Assembly: GCF_008831285.2 (NCBI RefSeq)
Contig: NC_045146.1
Coordinates: forward strand, 14,399,289 to 14,463,288
Reading direction: 5' to 3'
Origin: Nymphaea colorata
Taxonomy: Eukaryota; Streptophyta; Magnoliopsida; Nymphaeales; Nymphaeaceae
Length of the DNA stretch: 64,000 nucleotides
In this document: piece by piece, positions 12,857-25,871 of the stretch
Position numbering within the stretch: position 1 is the first letter of the stretch
Layout of the letters: the number at the start of each line of letters is the position of its first letter
Position numbers and translations under genes: made by a program
Notes under the pieces: generated by a model
What the model was told of the DNA's origin: nothing
Seen by the model: only the letters and a program-made list of their open reading frames with translations
Databases searched by the model: none

Positions 12857-15800
12857 ATGACGAGGAGTGAGCGTCTTGCCAATTTTGCCCTTTTAGGTAG
12901 TCTTCCTTGCTCGCTGAATCTTACTTTTTTTTTTTGGTTTCGCTTGTTCTTTTTCCTTGCACATCTTGCTGTGTTTCTGTTTGATCAGAACGCGATCACC
13001 ATGCTTCCTCTTGTTATAGATTCGCGGTCTTGGCACCCTTGTTACAGACGGTATAAGCTTTTCTTTTATGGAATGTTTTTCGTTTGATGTAGTTTTTGCA
13101 AGGTCCGAGATGTCGCTTGCTTGGATGCATGAATTTTACGAAAGAATTAGACTTTTGCTCGCTTGCCTTTTTCCGCCTTCCATCTCATTTGTGCGGTTTC
13201 GAGTTTTTGGAATTGTGTTAGGGAGAATGTTTGGTAATTGTTTCTTGAGAAAAAGATGGAAATCTCAAAGTTCTGAAAATCGCTGGGGTTGATCTTGCTA
13301 CTCTTACTAGATCCGGTAGTATGGGGCGTTTGTTTGCATCATATTAGTCATGAATGTTATGTAATAATACGAGTTCCGTTTCTGTAGTATATGAAAGATA
13401 GGCGGTTGACTGAAGTTAAACTTCAAAATTTGTTCATAACGTAGTCAAAGGACATCTCTCATTAACGATGGTGTCCACCGAGTAGACAGTTGTCGCCTAT
13501 TCGGTAACGGTCTTGAGTCCATCAAACCCCTCGTTTCATCATGGTATTGTGGTGTCACGTAAGAGCTTTTAGAAAGTAGTCGTTCTTGTCGGATAAATTC
13601 CGGCAGAACCTCGTTGCCACACATGCTGAGTTTGTAGAAGAAGAAAATTTGGGAGACCATTTTGGAAGTTGTAACACTTGCTGAATTCCGTAGCTGTTTG
13701 GTATTGGGCTAAATATTAGATGTTCTTTCACAGAGAACAATCATTTTTCGGACAGGAAAAAAAAAAGTGTAGTACTCTTTTAACTATAAGAAACTAAATA
13801 CTAAACTCCTTAACTTAACAAAAAGGAAGCTTCATCTTGGTATGCAACTTCATTTACCTGAAGGACCTGAACTATGTTTTGTGTTTGATGTATATTTTCT
13901 TGTTGAGTGTATGCAGGCCTTACGTTAGCACCACTTGTCTTCAAGATAAATCCAAATGTAAATGTAATATTGACAGCTTGCTTAGCTGTATATGTTGGTT
14001 GCCACCGATCTGTGAAGCCCACACCTCCTACGGTAAGGTTCTTGATTGCTTGTACTTCATCTTGTGTTATTTGGATTCTAAATCAAGTATTGATATTTAT
14101 TGTAGGAGACAATGTCAAAAGAGCATGCCATGCGTTTTCCTCTGATCGGTAGTGCAATGCTCTTGTCGTTATTCTTGCTCTTCAAGTTCCTGTCCAAGGA
14201 CTTGGTGAATGCTGTCCTCACTCTATATTTCTTTGTGCTTGGAATCATCGCACTTTCGTATGTTTTTTCATGCCTTTATACTTGTGGGATTATAGATGTG
14301 CTATCGTTTTTATGTAAGTGCCGAATCCAAAATTCTAATGGTTGTTTTGTTATTATTCCTTCCAGCGCAACCCTGTTACCTTCAATTAAGCGATTTCTCC
14401 CAAATCATTGGAATGACAACGCCATTTGTTGGCATCTGCCATATTTTCACTGTATGGTTCTTTTCTTGTTATTTGGAAATTAAGTGTGTTATGCTTGGTA
14501 TATTCCTTCATATAGTTATATATTTTAAATTGCTTGTTTTTACTTTAATATTTTTAACTTCTAATTGTATTTTCCTCCCTTATTGACGTTTTGTATGCCA
14601 AATGCATAGTTTCATATATGCATATGTTTGTGTTTATGTGTATATCTGTGGTGCATATAATTAGCTCAACTAGTTTCTATTCTATTGGTTGAACCACCTT
14701 CAAAAGGAATGTTATCTTTGAGAATGTGGTGCAATGCACTTAGTTTTCTGTCCTGTTTGACAAGCTGCAAATGATTTTTAAAAAGCTACAGGTTTTCATG
14801 GAGCATAAACTTTTTGGGGGTTGTACATTTGTTATCTATTTCTAACATGATTTATGAATGAAACTTTTTTGACACACTGCTTATTCGGTGTTTTACTTTG
14901 GCAGCTGTAGAGGTGGAGTTTACGAGATCTCAAATTGTTGCATCCATTCCTGGAACCTTCTTTTGTGCATGGTATGCCTCAAAGAAGCATTGGTTAGCCA
15001 ACAATGTTTTGGGGCTTGCATTCTGCATTCAGGTAGGCTTTCTCCCCCATTTGAAAGGAGAATCCACCTGGCAGGTGGTTTGAATTTGTCGTCACATTCT
15101 TTAGTTGAGTAGTCTTGCTTCATTCTAATCAAGGTGCATGCTGGCGATTTGTCATAAATATATCTCTTTTTTTTTTTGTAAAATATCTCTTTTTTTTTCT
15201 TCTTTTTTTTCCTTTTTTTTCGTGGATATTGTTTCCTCATTGTCGCATCAAATGGTGTTCAGCATGCATTGTGTAATCTGTATGATGATCATTCTTTCGC
15301 ATGATGGTCACCTTGATGCCATATAATGAAAAGAGTATGTTTTTACATTGCAACAGCATGTTGCAAGTTCTGGTGCTTAGTAAAAAGGTCATTTTGGGTG
15401 TGGATATATGGTGAGAGAGGGAGAGGGTTTTGAAGTCCAATGCTGAATGCTCTTGAGAAAATTGAAAATTCATGGTAGCTGTTTGCATTTGACAGTCATC
15501 TTTGTATATCTGGAAGACTGGAACTGTTGCAAGTTGCAACTGATGTTTGAGAAGGGTCGCCCTACATTATACTAGTTTTGAAATGGTGGTTTTATATTTA
15601 AATTTCCTAAAGCAAAATTGAGGTTCCAATAACCATCGAGCATAAGTAGATAACAGAATTTGTTTATGCCAATAAAGGTTGTTTAGTCATGCTTGTGTTT
15701 ACAAGTGATTACCATTAATGGTCTACCATTACTTGAGTCAAGATGTGCACGGAAACATTTATCTACTTGTGTGCATGATACCAGTCCACAATGTGCGGCT

Positions 15801-18800
15801 TGGACCTGGTCTCATGAAAAAAAGGTGGTGAGGCAATTCATTTTTTTGCACCTTTTGCTTCAGTGGCATGTCTGTACTTAGCAACTGATGGCATATTGGC
15901 AATTTATCAGTTCTGTTCCTTTCTTTCTGTGGTTTACTTGGAGTGCTGAGTAACTCTGGAGAAGATTGTTTTGGGCTCCTTATCTACAAAAGGTAATATT
16001 TTTATTTGCTTGAGGATTCATTTAACCAATTCTTTTAATTTTGCAGGGTATTGAGATGCTGTCTCTTGGATCGTTTATGATTGGTTGTATTCTTCTGGTT
16101 AGTGGAAATTGTAATGAATTGTCAGTGATGTAATGTCATTGTGATACATGAACTCAGTTTCTGTGGTTGAAGTCTGTCTTTTATGTTTCTACATTCTTGA
16201 TAAATGCACTTGTCAATGAAAAACTGTTACTTGTTTTGTTAATCCATTGTCAACAGCAACCACAGTATTCTTCATCTATGAGTGAGGGAATCAACTGAGT
16301 TACAGTTGCCTGCAATTTCTCATTCTTATTGAAGTTGTTGGCTGATTTACAAAACATTAGATACCTGAGCATTCTAGGATGACTTCTATATCAGTATTTG
16401 TTCCACATAGGTGCTTTATGAGTTTATGTTATTACCGTTAGTGTTTAGGTCTCCTTTTTGGCAGCAGTTTTTGTTTCGGTTGGGTGCTCTCTTTGCATGC
16501 AGAGAGTGTGTGTAATTATTCCCTTGGGCGTTAGTGCAGACACATGATATTGTGCTGGATCACTGGTTGCTCAAAGGCTGTCTAAGCATGTTCATACCAT
16601 GCTTTTGTTGAAATAGAAAAATAGAAATCATGTTCTGTAGTAGTTAGAGTTTATAACCTAATCAATGCCAGAAGAGTTAACCTTAAGATCTTTCCTTGTA
16701 GTCTGGATTGTTCGTGTATGATATCTTTTGGGTTTTCTTCACACCAGTGATGGTTAGTGTGGCAAAATCTTTTGATGCCCCTATAAAGGTGAGGTTTCTC
16801 TCTTTCCTTCTGTTATATTTACGTTTAATTTTTGCATAATGCTGACCGTTTTGTGTTATCTCATTTGCCTAATTTTCCTTCTACCTGTCTGCAGCTTTTA
16901 TTTCCTACATCAGATGCTGCACGACCTTACTCAATGCTTGGGCTTGGGGATATTGTTATCCCAGGTTCATTCAATTTCTCTGTCATTTATCATGCTTGGA
17001 AAAAATTTATGTAAAATATTACTTGAATTTGCTGGAGTATATTATTCTTGTTCACGACTGTTGTATGTCCTAAGTCAGTTCTTTCAATTTGATGGCTGTG
17101 CGGCTCATTTTTTGTCATTGGATTTGCCCTCTATCTGACTTCGTTGTCAGTTAGATTTTGGGTGTTAAGGTCATGCTCATGCTTTCATAGTCAATAATTT
17201 TAGCAAAACAATTAAACACTTGTTTCCTGTTTGCTCCTGACAGACTGGAGATTGTACCTTTTCTTGAACAAAAGAGATATGTCTATGTTAGAAATCGGGT
17301 ATGGGATCATAGGTCAGGTCCATTGGACTGACCCGGCAACATCTATAAATGGGGTCGACAAACCAGAAAGGGGATTATCGCAAGAGTAGTGGATGTTTCC
17401 CTCTGGGAGGAGAGCCCTCTAGGATTAGGGTAGATGTGTGTGCATGTGTTCCTCAAGGTTGTCTTTAAGGGGCTGTGCTTGTTAGCAATGGCTAACAGTC
17501 TACTACTAAGGTCTCTGACATTCATTAACTTGGATTTTCATGTATTCATCTTGTGCTGCATCGGAATTAAACCTAAGATGATACAGATCCATTACGTTAA
17601 TCATATACTGTACTGGAAAAGGAAACTGGCTAATAACATTTTTTGTAGCAATGAGTAGTCCCCCAATTTGGTTGAATTTGCATCTTATCTTGTGTTTCTT
17701 GTTGGACTGAATTGACAAACGACCAAGTATATTCCATTGTGTTTCTGCAACATAATTCCTGCTTCTGAAACTTATGCATGTTTTGCATGTGCACTCCTGA
17801 AATCCATGCATGTGTCCTTGTACATTATTGCAGGCCATGTGGTTCTTCATTTTTTTTCTTAGCAGCAGATTCAATTCATGTCACATCTTGCCTTGGATTT
17901 CTTGTTGTACCCTAAGTCGCACTAGTACGTGTTTTCTGCCCAAGTACCCGTGCTAGTATGAGATACGGCGACACTGGTACGTGGGTACAGATATATTTTA
18001 AAACTTAAAAATTTATATTTTCAAACTTAATTTTTGCTTTAGTTTTTATTTTTACCTTCTATTTTATTTTCTTTCCACCAAGATTCTATATTTTCCTCTC
18101 ATTTTTCTTGATTTTTGAGAACTTTTGTGGATTATTATATATCTAATATATATATATTTACATATACACCATACCATACACCCGTACCTAGACTTTCTAA
18201 CTCTCTGTACCCGTACCCGCCTCACCGTATCCAAACCAGTACCCATACCCCTGTGACTTAGGTTGTGCCTAATAAAATAATGATTCTATATGGGACTGTA
18301 ACTGGGTTCCGTTCTATCCTAAATATGGCTGATGTGATTTGAAATAACACATGTTGCCATGGATAACCTTTTAATTTTTAGTCAATCTTGAGGCTGCCGT
18401 GTTGACTGATAGGTTCTCCGTGATGCTGAATGAAAGTAGTCTTCATATTGAGACTGCAGCTATTTATTAGTCTGAATGCTTGCTGCAGGTTTGCTGATTT
18501 CTTGAGTTCCTATGGTTCTTGTTACTTGAGTATTTGAATTTAGATATCCACTTGTTTTGCTGAATCTATAATTCTAGTGTTATTGTACACCAACAATGAA
18601 TTGACGATGGAGCATGTTTACTTTCAAGTTTCAAACCATGTGGAAACTAAGCTGCCATGTCCAAATAGAACCCAGTAAGGCATGGAATCTTCACTTCAGC
18701 AATTCCACATGGTATTTTTTTGAATGGTCTAATTATTGAAGTTGTTAAAGAAATGTTGTGAACATCCTTGAACATTTGTTTAGATAAAGTTTGACTTGAG

Positions 18801-20334
18801 GATGTTTGGGTGTTGAATTTCACCCCAGGGGATGTCAACGATTATTAATTCCTGTATCGTTCTTCTTATTTGGTAAACTTTTGCCTGTACGTCATTCTTA
18901 TTGAATTTAAAATTGTTTTACTATCAACAGGTATTTTTGTTGCACTGGCCTTGCGGTTTGACATGTCAAGAGGAAAAGACAAGCGATATTTTATTAGTTC
19001 GTTCATCGGTTACACTGTTGGTTTAACTCTAACTATTATTGTAATGAATTGGTTCCAGGCAGCTCAGGTATGTTGCTAATTTCTTGTTTACTTTTTGGTG
19101 TTGCTTTAGTGTCTTGCTGATAGTTATGCCTCTTGTTTTGGCACAGCCTGCACTACTTTACATCGTGCCTTCTGTTATTGGATCAGTCGCAGTGCATTGT
19201 CTTTGGAATGGTGAAGTAAAAGAGGTTAGTTATGAATCTTATGATTCCTTCTGCATTTTCTCATCTGGTTGGTTGTTATAAACACATTAGCTCTTTTTTT
19301 TTTTAAAGGAGATAGCAACATAGATTGAAAACAAATTCCTCAATACTCAGATGGCTAAAATGATTGGGTATTTGTAGTTAATGGTTCTTAATGTGGATCT
19401 CAACAATTTGACAGGAAAAATCTGTCAAAATATGATAAAAATATTTTAACTTTGGTGACAACTTAATAGAGAACAACTAAAACACCATAAGAATAAATTA
19501 GATTATATAACGGATGCATAAAACATGTATAGGCATCAAGGCAATTCTTTCAGGACAAAAAAAAAATGAAGCAGCCAATTTCATGGTTATATGTGCATCA
19601 AGTGAGAAAGTTAAGAGCTTTGAGGTTGGGAGAGTTTGAAATATGTGAGGATTTGAAGACAGCAAAAGGAAGATAGGGAGTGCCTTGAATGATGCATATC
19701 AGCTAAAAGTTGCTGAGACATCTAAATTATGAAGTAGATCGTTTCACAATACATTATAGAAGCTTTCAGGACAACCTTTGGAGAGTGTCATCGTTTTTCT
19801 AATTTTCAAACCTGAAAGATTGTGAAACTGAAAATATTCCTCTAAATTAGAAAGTCTGAATCATCAAAAGATATTTAAATGGCAATATACTGCAGATTCT
19901 TAAAAGTTGGATATGTTTGCTATTATTTCACCTTTTGTGGCCTATGATCCTTAAGGTCCAAGTCATCAGGTTGAGCATTTAATTGTGGCGAGTTTGCTTT
20001 TTGTATACATGAGTATCTTCCTTTTAGGTAATTCATGATACGTGTTCATGGTGCCTCTATTTTAACATTTGAGTCTGCTTTCTCTAATTCAATAATTCAT
20101 TTTTCAGGTGCGATACATGCTTTCATGTTTGCATGTGATGTAACTATGGTTCATATTTTACTTGTCATTCTTACTTCTGTATTATCTCTGTATGGTGCTA
20201 AATGAGTATTTTCTCTTTACCAGATATGGGAATTTGATGAATCCAAAGGCTCAGATGATTCAAGTACCGGTGATTCACCAAACCAAGATGGTGAGAGAAC
20301 TGGTGAGGCAGAATCCAGTAAGAAAACGGAATAG
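12857..20334 (+). CDS. SPP: Signal peptide peptidase (intramembrane aspartyl protease)
   Basis: Eleven exons: 12857-12896, 13917-14032, 14106-14257, 14366-14451, 14905-15032, 16047-16097, 16702-16788, 16895-16964, 18931-19067, 19147-19224 and 20224-20334, giving 351 residues. The protein is a nine-span ER membrane protease that cleaves leftover signal peptides within the bilayer. All three active-site motifs are present: YD in GLFVYDIFWVFF (exon 7), GLGD in MLGLGDIVIPG (exon 8) and PAL in QPALLYIVPS (exon 10). The first exon codes only 13 residues plus one base (MTRSERLANFALL) and matches the short N-terminus of plant SPP. The C-terminus is acidic and ends KKTE, which fits a dilysine ER-retrieval signal. 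Intron 8 (16965-18930) hosts a solo LTR and an inverted-repeat element. The identity is very secure. Confidence 0.96.
17286..17497. mobile_element. Solo LTR of a short LTR retrotransposon, 212 bp
   Basis: The unit starts TGTTAG and ends CTAACA, a matching terminal inverted repeat, and is flanked by the same five bases GTCTA at 17281-17285 and 17498-17502. An internal TATAAAT near 17343 could be the old promoter. There is no internal coding region, so it is the remnant left after LTR-LTR recombination. The small size suggests a TRIM-like family. The perfect flanking repeat points to a modest age. It lies in intron 8 of the signal peptide peptidase gene. Confidence 0.75.
17912..18261. mobile_element. 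350-bp non-autonomous TIR element rich in GGGTAC motifs
   Basis: The left end CTAAGTCGCA and the inverted right end CTAAGTCACA form terminal repeats, followed inward by repeated GTACCC/GGGTAC words. Flanking octamers are GTTGTACC (17904-17911) and GTTGTGCC (18262-18269), one mismatch. The interior is AT-rich with a short TA tract. It is in intron 8 of the signal peptide peptidase gene. Duplication length fits hAT or Mutator-like elements. Confidence 0.6.
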
Positions 20335-22472
20335 AGAAAGAATATGCTGGTCATGCAAGCTCCGACATATATTGTAATCATGCCATTAGTTGTGATTGAC
20401 CTCAGTTTACAGTAGGTTACTGAAACAGGTAGGGCCGATTTTATCATCCAATAAAAAAGAGCCCATTTTGAAAGTGGTTACATGTAGGAGGTCAGAGAGT
20501 TTTTACATGCAAAAATGTTCTTGTACGTTCAGGAGACCTCATGCAATTTTTTTAGTTGTACTTTTATTCTTCAAGTTTCTGACTCTATTCAGTTCTCGCA
20601 ATGTAGAAAATTTTCTTATTTGTGCTCTGGGCTGAATTGCTGTATTTCTTGTGTTAAGCAGTTGAATTACTTTTTGAGATATTTTGCAGTTCAGATTTTG
20701 CGACATTCCCAACCGCGTTACCCATTTGCATGTTTTTTGTGAAATTTTGGTTCCGCCAAAGCATGACTTCTATCATCTTGCTCTATTTTCTTTCATTCTG
20801 ATGTACACCTAATATGCCTAAAATCATTGCTTGGTTTAACTCATGGTGTGGTTGTGCATCTTGGGTTCAAAACCATGCTATCCGCCCTCTTGTCGAGTAT
20901 ATATGCTGTTGCCTCTAGGTTTTTATGGTCGACTGCTCGTCAGACCATACATCTGTGGATGCAGCATTAGCCTTCTTGATTCATTTGTTGTTGGAAAAAA
21001 TAGCATTACGAGGCTGTAGAACTAAGGTATCTGGTAATGGCTGGAAATGCTTTGGAGCTTATGCAGCAGAAGTGAATTTGTTGTCTTGTTAGTTCATCTT
21101 CTGTTGTAGGCTTCAATTTGGAGTTCTGTTGCTGTAGCAATGACAATTCATCCTGGTTGGTGGTGCCGTGGTGTCACAGTTTTGTCCATGCAATCTATTT
21201 GGATATATTATTTTTTCCTTGCTAAATCCAACTTACAGTTGTGGTCTAGTCTGTGTATTCGAATTACCCAAAACCGGCACACATCAATTAATGCAAAAAA
21301 TGAATGGCTGAACATGAAACAATTCTTGGCCAGCAAACTGACTTGTAGATTTTTTTAATGCCGAACGCATCTATGCCATCGGATTGGTTCGAGAAAACCT
21401 GGATTAAAAAGAATTAGAAATTTTGTTTCTGCTATGCTTCGGCAATTTGTCCAACACTGAACTAAAGACGTCCAACTTATGGGTTGGTTTATTTACTATC
21501 AACTCATTGCCGTGAAAGTCTTGAATTGGTTTATTAGCTCTGTGCTAAAAGCTGAAATACAAACCTGTGTTTGCAGTAAACCAAAGTCTCGAATGATTTA
21601 ATGAGATTGAGTTAAAGTTCACGGTGCAGAAACAAATTGGACCTAATGGTGAGATAGGCCGGACACGATTTTGTAATGAACATACAAAATAAGATCAAAT
21701 TGGACTTTCTGCCTTGTATGAACGTTGCCGATCTCACTTTCAGGGTTGGGGATCCAGCTGATACCAGTTCATGCAAGCGTTACGTATTCATCAGGCAATG
21801 CCTATGAATCTTCAAGTTAAGTGCACCGAGGAAGATGACAAATTGGCACCAAAATATCGAAGGCAAAGTGCCAATTCTTTCAAAATTTTATGATGAAACC
21901 GTTCCCTGGGACGCGGCCTCCGACTTGGTTTTCTTGTGTGCTTGAGCTATAGACCTTGAGCAAGTTTATAAGCTCCATCTTGGCCAGATTTCCCCATCGC
22001 GGTTTCTCTGTTTTTGCTTTTTTGGTCTCTTTTGTGGTGACATTGGTTTATTTCCGCTTTGGCAATTTACTATACAAACCTCCACAATTTTTCATCTTGT
22101 CAGAAAAAAAAAGTGATTGACAGCAAAGTTAAACAGCCTAATGCGTCGTACCTAAGCCTAGAAAACATTGAGACGTGTCTCGTTGCTTAAAATAGCTTGC
22201 GACACGGCTGTAAAATACCCTTAAGATCCTTGGCTTGAACCAGTATGCAGGTGCCTGGTTACCTGAACAACTGATAACATCCTTGTATCACAATTGTTGA
22301 GAAGCAATGAACACAACAAGAGCAACAGCACCAGCAGCATTAGCTGATAACGTCCCTGTATCAGAATTGATACGAAGCAATGAGTACAACAAAAGCAACA
22401 GCGTCAGCAGCATACTAATGCATCGACCAATACCAGCAGCAACAGCTAGAATAGCGATGTCAGTGACTATAG
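20335..22472. other. Intergenic region between convergent SPP and MVK
   Basis: Holds both 3' UTRs and the 73-bp tandem duplication next to MVK. I see no gene or clear mobile element in the rest. Confidence 0.6.
22272..22417. repeat. Two-copy 73-bp tandem duplication downstream of MVK
   Basis: TGATAAC at 22272 and 22345 each begin a similar unit with shared GAAGCAATGA and AGCAACAGC words. The units differ at several bases. The pair lies within 200 bases past the MVK stop codon, probably in its 3' UTR. Confidence 0.75.
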
Positions 22473-25400
22473 TCATGAGTGTCGACCGAAGCAAACTTCA
22501 AGACCACCACCACCAGCTGCAACCATCATACACTCAAAGCCATGAGATTCAAGCTCAGCCATAACTCCATCAATTACCTTCCGGGAAAGTACTGAGTACT
22601 GTTAAGGTTCTCAAAGGAGAAAGAATGGCAATACATACATCACCCTTGAGATTATTTGGTTAAAGAAAAAAAAAACTGCTATAAAACCGGCTATCATCTA
22701 TTTTCCATTGTGGTGCGAACAATGTTAACCAGATACCTCAACAAAGAAAGACTGAAGCAGAAAAAGGAACAAATAACAATTGGGTGACAGCATAAGGATG
22801 ACAAGATCAACCAAAATGAACCATCTGAACAAATAAGTTCGCCTAATTCACAAAATTGTAACTGGTTATCATCAGAAAAGTACCCAAGATGCCATAACAC
22901 CTTCATAGGATTATACAATTCAATGTCCAAGACTAGAACATGGATTACACCAGGGACCTGGACAAGAGTGTTACATGCCCTAAGGAATGTGAAAAGAGGC
23001 ATGAATAAGCATGAAAAACAAGCGAACCCACTACTAAGCCACAATGAGAATTAAAGGACTGATGTTTCAGTTCACAAAAGATAGAATGTGGTTCCTAACT
23101 TCACCACCAGCATCATGTGACAGTGCATAGGTATATCATGCAAGATAAACCAGTCATCAATCACAGGAACGCTCTCAGGTAGAATGTTCTTGGTGTAGAT
23201 AGCTCAACTAAGAAAGAAACAAGAATTCTCCATGACTTCTATCCAATTGCAGGAACAAAATTTTTGCAATATAAGAAATTTGCAGTGAGGGATCACATTC
23301 AAGCACATAACTTCTCAAAGAAACAGAATAAAAGGTGGATACGTGTAGGTAACAAAGTCAAAACACAGCCTCCGCCACCAGCACCTGTGAGCTTAGAGAC
23401 CAACTTATATTTCAGAGTTGTTTGAAGGACAGCTTCTATAGAAGAATGACTGACACCCAGGCACTGCAACAACCCTTGATTCATTTCCATTAATTCTTCC
23501 AGTTTCGCTTCCATTTCTGTGACAGATACTTCGTCTGAGGCAGGTAATTGGATGGTACTTGATACTTCTTTACTAATAGAATCAATTGCGGTAAATACGG
23601 CAGACATGGCATCAGGATGCCTGGAGGCTCTTTCGGAAACTGCAGCAACTAATGCTTTTGTGTTTCGCCTGACCTTTGTGTTAGTAATCAACATTCGAAG
23701 TGGAATACTAGGTTTGATACGGGTTTGTTGGCCCAATCTGAACATTATTACATTACCTATTATACATGCAGAAAACAAGCACGTAGTTATTACCTAGTCA
23801 TCATTTTATAAAAGAGTGCAGCTAAGTCAATCTTTGCATAGTAAGATCAGTGCCACAAGAAATGAGATCTAATAAACCCAACTATGACATAAGGCCCTTC
23901 CTTGGTAAAAGAAATAGTATAACTAAACATAGCTCTGAGAATCACGTACCAAACGTGCTCACAGTGTTGTCAATTCCAGAAGGTTTGCCATGAATTATTT
24001 TTTCACCTTCGAAGGCCCATTTGTTAACCAATTCAAGATTACTCTCTCCAAATTTCAACCAACTTTGGCTATTGCAATGCAAGCCCATGGATCCAGACAG
24101 TGCAAGAAATGCAGCAGCAAGCGCCACACAAAATGAAGCAGATGACCCCAGTCCAGAACTGAGTGGAAGATCAGAACTGACAGTGATAGTAGCAGGTCTA
24201 ATTCTACAGTAGAAATGAACAGAGAAAAAGTTAGCACTTGTTCGTCAAAATTTATGTTTAAGTTCAATCTATAGGAATCAACCATTCACCCGTTGATGGA
24301 GGTAAAAAGCCACAAAAATGCAGAAACTCCAGCAGCAAGGCCCTCTCTGGCTTCAGGAAATTCATGTTCCCCGACAAGAACAGATATGGATTCTGTCAAC
24401 TCTGAACAAGGCCTCACTACTTCCAGAGAAAAAGGATCCAACAAATTTGAAAGCTCTGCATGGATTCTTTTGATTGGCCACGAAAGCTCCAACTGAACAT
24501 CTTTCAGCTTTAGCAGCAAACAACCATTTTCATTATCTGCAGGTAGTAAATGAGAGAATGGTAAGGACAAGTAGATATGGAGAGTAAATTTCTAATTCAT
24601 ATATATAGAAGCGCTAATGGTTTTCTATATGCATGTTTGAATGAACATTCTGCACAGTGTTATATTTCTACTCCCAAGTAGGAAAAAAAAAAGTCTTGGT
24701 GGGACAAAATCACTCAACAGTTACAATTAAATACAAGTATACAAACCTGTGTTTGCCGGAAAATACATATTCATGGTTTAGCACGCCCCAGCATCACCAA
24801 TTTTGCTATGCATTTCCAAACATAATAAGAAATAAAACCTTGTGGACTTGTGCAGATCCATCTAGTAATTGATCTTGTAATAGATGACTTTTATGGGAGA
24901 AAAATTTTTTGGGTTCACTCAGAGGCAAGTGTAGTCATTTGTTTCGGACAAAAACTAGCCATCTCGCGGTGAACGCCAAAAAGGATATGATGTAGAAGGG
25001 TCGATCCTGATATTGCATATTCGTCTGTATCAACAGAAGAACTGTGTGATGACTTGGAACATGAATGCCCAGGATGCGTTTCAGATGAAGCAGCAAGTAC
25101 AGGAAGGGATTATGGGCAAGGCAGAAGAGAAAAATCGCAAGACATGGAGGGATTACCTGGACCATGAACATCCGGTTTTGGTTGAGTTGCAGAGTATATG
25201 AAAGGGCATGGAATAATATAAACGGCTAGTAGACAATTGGAATGCAAGGTTTTAGAGAAGACCCAGGAAAGTGTGAGCAGGCAAAGACACCATATGCTGG
25301 TCCCTTTGATACTTCCTGCGGGGTTGGGACTACGGATCAACCCCAAGGAGGATGAGTTCCAGTATCCTGTCAAGAACGATTTGACATAGAATAGACGATT

Positions 25401-25871
25401 CAAGCTCCACGAAGTTGATCAATCCAAGCAGAGAATGGCAATAAAAGATTGGGCGAAAAAATACCATATAGCTAATAAATAGAAAGGAGAACCGGGAACA
25501 GCCTTCGGTATATGTATAGCAAATCAACGCCTACTTGATGAACGGAAAAGCACATGGAAAACAAAAAGAAAGGCGTCGGGATAAATAAAACCTCAAGGGG
25601 AAGGAGCATGAGTTTGTTATGTCGATTGGACGAGAAGGAAGGAACAGAGCGTTCCCTTTCAAAACCAAAAAGTATACATATATATATATATATATATGTG
25701 GGAATAGAGGGACGGAGGGGTACCTAGAGGATGAAGCTGAACATGAACATGCGTGTAAAGATCGATGGAGGCAGCAATGGCTGTCGATCCATGAACCACT
25801 GCGTGTTCTCCGGTCAATATGATCTTGCCCGGAGCTCGAGCTTCAACCTCGGTAACCGCAATCCCAGCCAT
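22473..25871 (-). CDS. MVK: Mevalonate kinase
   Basis: Five exons read on the minus strand: 25871-25724, 24536-24290, 24203-23950, 23756-23343 and 22591-22473, giving 393 residues, the normal size for a plant mevalonate kinase. It phosphorylates mevalonate with ATP in the cytosolic isoprenoid pathway. The three GHMP-kinase motifs are present: EARAPGKIILTGEHAVVHG near the N-terminus, the phosphate loop LPLSSGLGSSAS, and KLTGAGGGGCVLTLLPT near the end. The signature FEGEKIIHGKPSGIDNTVS is also intact. The last exon was found by phase: it continues LLPT with LLSRKVIDGVMAELES and ends LEVCFGRHS. Two deviations are visible: VRRNTKALV where most relatives have VGRNTKALV, and AAGGGGLEVCF where IGGNGVEIC is usual. 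A 73-bp tandem duplication lies just past the stop codon. Confidence 0.95.
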
